This document shows positions 1 through 6,970 of a stretch of DNA of 11,033 nucleotides, piece after piece (the first letter of the stretch is position 1; each line of letters opens with the position of its first letter). Made by a program: the position numbers and the translations under genes. The notes beneath the pieces were generated by a model, which saw only the letters and a program-made list of their open reading frames with translations, was not told the origin of the DNA and did not search any database. Origin of the DNA: Phialocephala subalpina (taxonomy: Eukaryota > Ascomycota > Leotiomycetes > Helotiales > Mollisiaceae); assembly GCA_900073065.1 (NCBI GenBank), contig FJOG01000120.1, positions 1 to 11,033 on the forward strand, written 5' to 3'.

Positions 1-180
1 AGAAAGCTGAGAAGCACCTTTGCACTCTTGTTTTGTAAGTTACGAGCACCACGATTTCACTTAACCGACAAGGATGTCTGAAATGCAAAGCTAACATTCT
101 GCCAGTATTTCCACATTAGATGAACGTTCTTCTCAGACGTCTACCGCCGTCTTATAAGCGACAGCCTTGTGGCCTCCGCG
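1..180 (+). promoter_or_regulatory. 5' flank of the PNP-NLR gene
   Basis: No coding region is visible here. It presumably holds the 5' leader and proximal promoter of the downstream gene. The weak TATA-like string CTTATAAG at 151-158 lies only about 25 nt before the ATG, so I do not claim it as a promoter element. The start context at 178-184 (GCGATGG) has a purine at -3 and G at +4, which is favourable for eukaryotic initiation. Confidence 0.3.
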
Positions 181-1140
181 ATGGCGCATCCTCCTCGAAC
201 ACACGAAGACTACCAAATCGGAATCATATGCGCCTTGGCGACAGAGAAGGCTGCTATGGTGGCGATGTTGGATGAACCTCATACCAGACTGACGAAGGAA
301 AAAGGCGACGATAACGAATACACACTAGGCAGAATTGGGGTGCATAATGTCGTTATTGCTTGCCTCCCAGCCGGCTTGATGGGGAATGGTCCTGCTGCTA
401 TTGTCGCAAACAATTTGCGACGCAGCTTTCCAATCAAATTCGGCCTCATGGTGGGCATTGGAGGGGGAGTTTGGAGCAAGAAAGCTGATATTCGTCTTGG
501 AGACGTTGTCGTCAGTCAGCCCATAGGCACTCATGGTGGTGTTGTACAATGGGACTTTGGAAAGATGCAAAAGGATGGAAATTTTCAGCGGACTGGTTCC
601 CTGGATAAACCACCACCGGTATTGCTACACGCGTTACAGGAATTAAAGACGTTTGATATTACAGATGGTGTTAACTTGGAAGAGTCCCTTTCCTTGATGG
701 TTCAGAATAAGCCGCGAATGGGCCAGGCCTATCGATATCAAGGGGCAGATCACGATCAGCTGTTCGAGGCTACCTATGACTACGAAGGTGATGAGACGTG
801 TGATGATTGCGACCCCAAGTTGATTATACAGAGACCAGCCCGCGAAGACTCCGCTCCTAGGATCCACTACGGGAACATTGCATCAGGGAACGAAGTGATG
901 AAGCATGGTACTACTCGAGACAAGATAGCTAAAGAAGAGGGCGTAATTTGTTTCGAGATGGAGGCAGTTGGATTAATAGACAATTTTCGGTGTCTTGTGA
1001 TCAGAGGCATTTGTGATTATGCGGATTCGCATAAGACCAAAATATGGCAACCATATGCTGCCGCCACGGCTGCGGCATTTACTAGAGTGCTTCTTGGGTT
1101 TATTGATGAACAAGAAGTGATCAAGATGCCTCGTGAGTAG
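181..1140 (+). CDS. PNP/UDP-phosphorylase-like N-terminal domain of a fungal NLR (exon 1)
   Basis: The ATG at 181 begins a 319-residue open frame, or about 317 residues if the intron donor at 1133 is used. It matches the PNP_UDP_1-like domain found at the N-terminus of many fungal NLRs. Visible motifs are GIICALATEKAAM near residues 14-26, YTLGRIG near 47-53, the glycine loop VGIGGG near 91-96, DIRLGDVVVS near 103-112, IASGNEV near 233-239, FEMEA near 258-262 and RGICDYADSHK near 275-285. The last two correspond to the nucleoside-binding Met-Glu and catalytic-Asp regions of nucleoside phosphorylases. In the NLR family this domain is thought to be the effector or nucleotide-acting module; enzymatic activity here is inference. 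The frame could open upstream only with GTG at 169, which I reject for a eukaryote. It has no internal stops. The TAG at 1138 lies inside a good intron, so on its own this stretch is probably one exon, or an intron-retaining short product. Confidence 0.85.
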   Translation: MAHPPRTHEDYQIGIICALATEKAAMVAMLDEPHTRLTKEKGDDNEYTLGRIGVHNVVIACLPAGLMGNGPAAIVANNLRRSFPIKFGLMVGIGGGVWSKKADIRLGDVVVSQPIGTHGGVVQWDFGKMQKDGNFQRTGSLDKPPPVLLHALQELKTFDITDGVNLEESLSLMVQNKPRMGQAYRYQGADHDQLFEATYDYEGDETCDDCDPKLIIQRPAREDSAPRIHYGNIASGNEVMKHGTTRDKIAKEEGVICFEMEAVGLIDNFRCLVIRGICDYADSHKTKIWQPYAAATAAAFTRVLLGFIDEQEVIKMPRE

Positions 1141-1311
1141 ATGACTTCTACTGAATTTCAGTCCCACTTTCGCATGACTCGTGTTTTCAAGATTATTTCC
1201 TCTAATTAAAGGAGTGCCATCACTATTTTCTTTGATTCTTTTTGAAGGTGTGAGATAGTCGAGCCATGATTTTGTAATAGGGCTCTAATGATCAAAGCTA
1301 ATTCAAATTAG
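1133..1311 (+). other. Predicted spliceosomal intron, 179 nt
   Basis: A consensus fungal donor GTGAGT starts at 1133, a branch-like GCTAAT lies at 1297-1302, and an acceptor TTAG ends at 1311. Exon 1 ends one base into a codon. Splicing to 1312 restores exactly the frame that reads PLKPLRILPFGRNKDFVGR and then the P-loop, so the junction keeps phase. The intron removes the in-frame TAG at 1138 and the TAA codons after it. Shorter options ending at 1161 (29 nt) or 1191 (59 nt) lead to a TAA within about 15 codons, and an acceptor at 1330 gives the wrong frame. The length is above the usual fungal 50-100 nt. Confidence 0.6.
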
Positions 1312-1496
1312 TCCCTCTCAAGCCACTTAGGATACTCCCTTTTGGCCGCAATAAGGATTTTGTTGGCCGCCAGTCTCATTTAAATCGACTGATTACAATT
1401 CTACACACCGACGATACCGAGGAAGACTGTCAACGTGTGGCTCTGGTCGGCCTTGGTAGAGTTGGAAAGACCCAAATTGCCTTGGAGTGCGCTTTT

Positions 1497-1505
1497 TAGC
1501 TCTAG
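1497..1505 (+). other. Two premature TAG stops, one codon apart, after the P-loop
   Basis: The codons run GCT TTT TAG CTC TAG TTG ATT in the NB-ARC frame, between LECAF and LISPTC. Both stops equal CAG with its CpA converted to TpA. Acceptors at 1499 or 1505 would not keep phase with the 1133 donor, and an intron local to the stops would remove conserved NB-ARC residues. In-exon mutation is therefore the better reading. Confidence 0.7.
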
Positions 1506-2654
1506 TTGATTTCTCCGACGTGCTCTGTGTTTTGGGTCCGGGCTAATGATAGAACAAGTTTCGATAATGCGTTTCGTGATATTGGGCAGCAACTCAAGAT
1601 TCCCGGACTTGAGGACGATAAAGTAGACGTCAAAAAATTAGTCAAGACTAGGTTATCCCAAGCAAGCACAGGGAAATGGCTTATGATTGTGGACAACGCG
1701 GATAACTTCGAAATATTCTATCGTAACGACCAGGATAGCGGATCGAGTGCATTGTCTGAGTTTCTTCCTTTTAGTACTCTTAGAGCGATCCTATTCACGA
1801 CCCGAGATCGTGAGGCTGCCACGAGATATGCATACTCAAATGTGATTGATATAGACGAGATGGATGACAGAGAATCCAAAGAGCTTCTCCAACGAAGTCT
1901 TCAAAAGAAGCAGCTTATCAACGATGATACCGGTACAACGAAGCTATTAGAATGGCTTGTTAATCTTCCACTCGCAATAATGCAAGCCGCCGCGTACTTA
2001 AACGCCAAGGGCAGCACTATCGCCGAGTATCTCAAAATCTATGAAGAGAGCAGTGATAATATCATTAAGCTGTTAAGCAAGGACTTTGAGGACGTAAGAA
2101 GATATCCGGGTGTAAAGAACCCAGTCGCTACGACGTGGCTTATCTCCTTTGAGCAAATTCAAGTCCGAGATCCTTTAGCAGCGGACTACATGGCCTTTAT
2201 GTCTTGTATCAAAGAGCAAGATATTCCGCGGGATCTATTACCGCCAGCTTCTGAATTCGAAAAGACAGAGGCACTTGGCACCTTGAAAGCCTTTGGGTTT
2301 ATCAAAGAACGCGTCAGTGGGGCATCGTATGATATGCATCGACTAGTCTACATATCGATGCAAAATTGGTTAAAGCTTAAGGACGAAAGGAGAAGTTGGA
2401 ACCAAAAGACCCTCGAACAGATCGAAAATATTTTCCCGTGGCCCCAGCACGACAATAGAGCTGTATGGATGATGTACCTTCCTCACGCGCAGCGTATTAT
2501 TGCTACTTTTAATATGGGGCTTAGTAAAACAAAGGAGACGAAGGAGCTGCTATGGAGATTATTACACAACTTGGGATGGTGTTCTCATATCAAAGGCCAG
2601 TATACAGAAGCCGAGGTGATATACTGGCAGACGCTGCAGCTCATAGAGACAGTA

Positions 2655-3303
2655 CTCGGGAAGGATCACCCAGAGATGCTTACAAGTATGATTAACCTCG
2701 CATCATCGCTTTATGGCCAGGGTAGGTACATAGAGGCTGAGGCTATGTACCGGCAGACGCTGCAGCACCAGGGGACGTTACTCGGGAAAGATCACCCAGA
2801 CACGCTCGCGAGCATGATGAGCCTCGCAGCATCGCTACGCCAGCAGGGCAAATACGCAGAGGCCGAGGATATAGACTGGCAGACGCTGCGGCTCAAAGAG
2901 ACAGTGCTCGGGAAGGATCACCCAGATACGCTCAGAAGTATAAACAACCTCGCAGCATCGCTTTACAGTCGGGGCAGGTACACAGAGGCCGAGGCTATGT
3001 ACCGGCAGACGCTGCGGCTCAAAGAGATAGTGCTCGGGAAGGATCACCCAGATACGTTAATAAGTATGATGGGCCTCGCATCGTCACTTCACAGCCAGGG
3101 CAGGTACGCAGAGGCAGAGGCGATATACCGGCAGACACTGCAGCTCCAGGAGACAGTGCTTGGGAAAGATCACCCAGACAAGCTTGTGAGCATGAACAAC
3201 CTCGCATTATCACTTCGCCAGCAGGGTAAGTAAGACGGTGCTCGGGAAAGATCACCCAGACACACTTGCGAGCATAATGAATCTTGCATCATCGCTTCGC
3301 AAG
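2655..3303 (+). repeat. 126-bp tandem repeat encoding 42-residue TPRs
   Basis: The block beginning CTCGGGAA(A/G)GATCACCC, or a one-base variant of it, starts at 2655, 2781, 2907, 3033 and 3159, exactly 126 bp apart, and again at 3241 after only 82 bp. Each unit encodes LGKDHPDTL-x-SM-xx-LA-x-SL-xxx-GRY-x-EAEAMYRQTL followed by a variable tail, the kinesin-light-chain-like TPR common in fungal NLRs. A divergent unit (GQYTEAEVIYWQTLQL) precedes them. The units are very similar at nucleotide level but differ at residues 10, 13-14 and 20-22 and in the tail. This is the expected ligand-sensing region. The short last interval is a 44-bp deletion that shifts the frame. Confidence 0.85.
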
Positions 3304-3306
3304 TAG

Positions 3307-3594
3307 CAGCATACAACTGTAGCGTTCCCCTCGCCTCTCTTCTGACTCAGTTGGTAAAATATATATGAACGAGAAGATAAATTGATTTGTGCAGCAGCTA
3401 TTTCTAAAAGTACGTTGACTGTTTCAAGACCAGCTAAGTTACGTAGAATGTTTAATAATATTTAGATAACAAAGCTTTCCCAGATTGACATTCGATAGTG
3501 AGGTTTAAACCAGTAAAATACTGACGTTTGTGATCAAGATCAAGCTTGGAACACCCAACAATGGAGCCGAGCAGTCAACTGCGATGTTCTACTA
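3307..3594. other. Intergenic spacer between the two convergent pseudogenes
   Basis: I see no coding region, RNA gene or repeat in this moderately AT-rich stretch. It should hold both 3' ends. On the minus strand, the frame leaving the WD40 repeat meets two TAG codons (3592-3594 and 3589-3591) and then reads through to a TAA near 3485-3487, with no family resemblance that I can see. Confidence 0.5.
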
Positions 3595-3717
3595 TAGCGT
3601 GCTAGTAGCCGCATCCCAGAGCCGCACCGTCTTGTCCTCCGATGCCGACGCCAGCAGCCTCGAGTCGGGCGAGAAGGACACTGATGTGACCGAGCCGCTG
3701 TGCCCCTGGAGCGTCTA
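3595..3717 (-). other. Single WD40 repeat, GC-rich
   Basis: The minus strand reads [20 protein letters not shown], then [20 protein letters not shown]. The GH pair is at 3700-3705 and the WD pair at 3613-3618. This is the consensus of the near-identical 42-residue WD40 units in fungal NACHT-WD40 proteins of the HET-E/D/R type. The line 3661-3720 is 65% GC by hand count, far above its surroundings. One stop (TAG 3715-3717) precedes the repeat and two (3592-3594, 3589-3591) follow, where a further QQTLQGH unit would be expected. The array therefore consists of one unit, or was reduced to one. Confidence 0.8.
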
Positions 3718-4503
3718 CTGTAGCATGCCTAACCGCTTGGCATAATTCGAAGCAGCCTGTGAAAGTTCGTCGAGTTGGTATCTCTATTCGCGGTTTAGCC
3801 TACGGAATGCGTTCTCTTTCCCCTCACTATAGATAACTGGTATTAAGATGTCGAAGATGCCTAGCAGGGAATAAGCAAGGTCTTCTTTACGCTTAGTATC
3901 CCGATCTCGTGCCTATAATACTCGCTCGTCGAAGTTGAAATCAGAAAGAGGCTTACCTCGAAGAGCGAGAATAAGGATCCCCGTTATCTTATGAAGTTAT
4001 ACCTCTAATGATTTCTTATCATCGAGTCGGTTGCCATTCGAGGAGAAGAACTCTACTAATGGCGGCGCGATAAGCTCTTAAAGTGTTTAACTACGAGTGA
4101 ACTATTAACTATTCCCAAAAGCTACTTCCCATGGCTTTAAAGACGGGCCTATTTGATCTTTTGTCTAAACATTTACTAAATACATATAGCATATTACCGC
4201 TTTGCGATATTAGCGAAACATAGAGTTAATAGCTTCCGAAAGCTCACTATCCCTCGATTTGTTGATATAATAAGTATTCACCCAGAAGTATTATAGGCTA
4301 TCGCGAGCGGCCTACTATCTATAGAAACGAAGCTTTTTGTATCCGTTTTTTGTCTTTTTAGAGTTATCCTTTAAGTCCTCGAAGGTGACCTCTTTATTAT
4401 TTTCTCCCTAGGTGTGTAAAAGTATCGCATAAGGTATTAAAGGGTAAGTAATGTCGTTCGTGAGGCTAAATTCGCCATTTGCATTTAGCTTCAGAAGACG
4501 CAT
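3595..4503 (-). pseudogene. HET-domain gene with a C-terminal WD40 repeat, heavily stop-ridden
   Basis: Read on the minus strand from the ATG at 4501-4503, one frame runs about 300 codons without an indel. It shows a HET (heterokaryon incompatibility) domain: MRLLKL at the start, PYAIL..HT*G (codons 24-33, the SHTWG motif with Trp now TAG), EVTFEDL, YFWV (72-75), ELSEAINSMF (87-96), ELIAPP (143-148), EFFSSNG, ITGI, AYSLLGIFDI (210-219) and a Y.EG...AFRRL segment (225-236). A linker near codons 240-260 leads to a WD40 repeat. Fourteen stops lie in frame, at lower coordinates 4408, 4315, 4312, 4291, 4210, 4165, 4105, 4102, 4087, 4078, 3997, 3913, 3784 and 3715. Most replace a family Trp (TGG) or a likely Gln, as C-to-T or G-to-A changes fitting RIP. 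HET domains trigger non-self cell death in fungi. The usual HET-E-type NACHT ATPase is absent. I am sure of the HET call and that it is a pseudogene; the original gene limits are less certain. Confidence 0.85.
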
Positions 4504-4884
4504 TTAGGCCTAGAGCATGAAACGGTCTAACCGTCTGCCATTCGATGTAGGAAGGTTTCTAGGCGGAAGTACTTTAGGTTGCGATCCATACAATCTAGCC
4601 ACGAAGGCTAAGATAATGAGGATAAGTCTAAAATAAAAGGTTTGAGGCTGAGGCGCTAACTGAGAGCTTAGACATGATCGCCAGCGCATATGGTAGCGAC
4701 GAATGGCGTTGCGCTGGTGAAGCCAATAACTAGTGTAGAGGGGTAAACCTCTTGGAGTCAATTCTAGTGTCTGCGAACCACGTAGAAAGCTGCCTAAAGA
4801 ACTAAGATACAAGATGCCAGATCTCTTAATATATCCTCACCAAGCCACGTGATACACCGCCCTGCCATTCTGCCCTGCCACACT
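4504..4884 (-). promoter_or_regulatory. 5' flank of the HET pseudogene, up to the edge of the AT-rich block
   Basis: I recognise no gene. A 100-codon minus-strand frame (4812-4510) shows no family motif and ends just before the HET start, so I treat it as chance. Visible elements are a CACGTG E-box at 4846-4851, a direct repeat GCCCTGCCA at 4859-4867 and 4872-4880, a TATATAG-like string on the minus strand near 4883-4889, and an 8-bp inverted repeat CCAGCGCA/TGCGCTGG at 4681-4688/4710-4717. A regulatory role for any of these is inference. Confidence 0.3.
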
Positions 4885-4889
4885 ATATA

Positions 4890-6970
4890 AAGAAATAAAA
4901 TATTATTTACTAATTATATTTATATTTCCTTGGAATAACTTTTTAATCTCGTTATAATAAGTTACTTTTAAAGGAATAAATACTTTGATATCATAAAATT
5001 AGAATTTATAAGAAATATAAAAAAGGAAATAATATAAGATAATATTATTTTCGAAATAAAACTTTAAGGCTTTAAAAGTTTTATATATTCCGAAGTTATT
5101 ACAAATTAATATTTAAAGCTTTTAATTAATTTATTCTTTAGTTTAAAAATTAAATACGCGTTTAAATTACTTTAAATTAATTTTAAAATTAATATACTCA
5201 AATTCAAAGTATATATAATATTATTTAAAAGTAGGGAATATAATTTAATTATTATAATAAATAGTAATTAATTAGATAATTATTAATAATAAAAATTTAT
5301 CGTTTATATTAATATATTTAATAATAATAATTATTATATATTTAATATTCGCGTTTTTATAAATTTATAAATTATTTTTATTTATTAGGATTTTAATAAA
5401 ATTAAATATATATAATATAATTTTTATTTCGTTTATATTATATATATTCTCGATTAAAATAATTGGATTTTATAATATTTTTCCGATTACTTTAAATTAA
5501 TATATAATTCTTTTGTAAATATTTTTCTTATAATAATTTTAATTTATAATTTTGAGTTTTCTTATTATAAGAATTAAATAGCGCCTTTTTAAAATCTTCG
5601 TTTAATTTTTATCAAGTGATTTAAACGATTTATTTACCGCGGATTATTAATAAATAATTTAAAAAAGAATTAAAAAAATAAATTTCATTCGTATTAATTA
5701 TTTAAAATTAAATATTTATATTAAAAATTTAATAATAATATTTTCTTCGTATAATTTGAAATATTATTAATTTTAATTCTTTGTTTTTTTCGAGTAATAT
5801 TTGCGATTATAATAATAAAAAACAAAACGAGGGATATTATTATAATTTATTAGAATATAATATAATATTAATATATTAAAAAGAATATTTCATATTAATA
5901 TTTAATTGATTTTATTTATTTTAACTTATTATTATAATCGTAATAAATATAAAAATAAGTAAGAAATAATAATTAAATAATCGCGTATTATCGAGTAAAA
6001 TATATACTTATAAAAAATTCGAAAAATTAAATTATTCTTTCGTTTAATAATTATTATTTATATTTACGATCGTATAAATATATTTAACGTGATTAAAAAG
6101 CGTTTTACGAATTAATTTAATTATTTATATTTAAAATACTAATATATTCGTAATATTTAAACTTTTAATTATTAAAAGCAATTATTAAAACTTGGTTATT
6201 ATTATTATAATTCGCGTTTTTTAATATTAAAATAATATTTTCCTTTGTAAAATATAATATTATTTTTCTTATATAATCAAAAAAAACTTTAATAAATAAT
6301 TATAATTTTTAGGAATAATTTTATATTAAGTCTAAAAATTATTTTGTTTATTTTTAATATATTATATTAATATTTCGATTATAAAATTATTAATTCCCAT
6401 ATTTTTAAATTTATTATTAATAAAATAATTAATAATATTTTAATAAAATTCTTAATTTACAAGGAAATAATCGTTTAATTTTCTTAATTATTATTTATTT
6501 TAATTAAAAGTAATTAATCGAAAGATAAAATTATTTGCGCGATATAAAAAATATAAATAAAAAAATATTCGAATAATTCGTTTAAATTACGTATATTAGT
6601 AATTATTTAATATTAAATCCAAGAGAATAAAATTAGATCGTGGAATTTAAAAAAAGGATTTTAATTTAATAAAGGAATTAATAGCAAATTAAGAGGAAAG
6701 AAATTAAAAAAGAAAAAAAAGAAAAAAATTAAAAAAAGTTTTTATAATTAGGAATTAAAACTTTTAATTCCCGTGGTAATTAAAAAGTTTAAATAGTTTC
6801 GAAACAAAGAAAACTAATATTTAAAATTTTATTCCTTATTATATTTTTTATTTATATCGTATAATATTTACTTTTATATTTATAAACTTTATTTCGAATT
6901 TAATTAAAATTATTCTAATATATTTCTCGCGTATATTTTCTTATATATCTTAGAAAATATTTAGTTTATT
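4890..6970. repeat. Extremely AT-rich RIP-degraded sequence
   Basis: Composition changes abruptly near 4885. Hand counts give 5/60 G+C at 5401-5460 and 7/60 at 6181-6240. CA and TG dinucleotides are almost absent, TA is everywhere, yet CG is retained: line 6061-6120 has five CG, no CA and one TG. That is the RIP pattern in ascomycetes (CpA to TpA), not CpG deamination. No reading frame, RNA gene or terminal repeat can be recognised. A purine-rich stretch lies near 6690-6740. The source was presumably a multicopy element, now unidentifiable by eye. Confidence 0.7.

Larger units (their letters stand above)
1312..3306 (+). pseudogene. NB-ARC - TPR part of the PNP-NLR, interrupted by two stops and a 44-bp deletion
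   Basis: This is the second exon of the PNP gene. After a linker with DFVGR (1356-1370), the NB-ARC ATPase shows the P-loop GLGRVGKT (1449-1472), Walker B KWLMIVDNAD (1674-1703), the sensor strand ILFTTRD (1788-1808), the GLPL-like NLPLA (1962-1976) and an MHD-like MHR (2334-2342). A helical linker follows, then 42-residue TPRs. Two TAG codons at 1497-1499 and 1503-1505 interrupt the frame 25 nt after the P-loop. There is no indel, and the conserved frame continues directly. Each TAG is one C-to-T step at CpA from CAG (Gln), as RIP produces. Without these stops the spliced product would be 957 residues; with them it ends after 379, past the P-loop but before Walker B. The array ends at TAA 3231-3233 because of a frameshifting deletion; shifted TPR sequence continues to TAG 3304-3306. 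In the family this is the oligomerising switch plus ligand sensor. Calling it dead is inference, since stop readthrough cannot be excluded. Confidence 0.8.

Noticed and set aside
169..180. Four extra N-terminal codons from a GTG start at 169
   Set aside because: The gene is eukaryotic; the first ATG, in good context, is at 181 and homologous domains start about there.
1441..1520. An intron hiding the two TAG codons (acceptors TTTTTAG at 1499 or CTCTAG at 1505)
   Set aside because: Joining to the 1133 donor breaks phase, and local donors would remove the P-loop or conserved NB-ARC residues.
2835..3255. Minus-strand frames of 70 and 78 codons with internal repeats
   Set aside because: They are shadows of the 126-bp TPR units on the plus strand; their internal repetition comes from the array.
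3530..3745. 71-codon plus-strand frame
   Set aside because: It is the antisense of the GC-rich WD40 repeat; the minus strand reads a clear GH...WD unit.
4681..4717. Inverted repeat CCAGCGCA/TGCGCTGG as an RNA hairpin or terminator
   Set aside because: It has 8-bp arms with a 21-nt loop, no T-tract and no repeat elsewhere; too weak to call.
4510..4812. 100-codon minus-strand frame upstream of the HET start
   Set aside because: It shows no family motif and unremarkable composition, and ends just before the HET ATG. It is most likely chance in the leader or promoter.
4890..6970. Mitochondrial DNA insertion to explain about 10% GC
   Set aside because: No mitochondrial gene, tRNA or rRNA is recognisable, and retained CpG with lost CpA fits RIP better.
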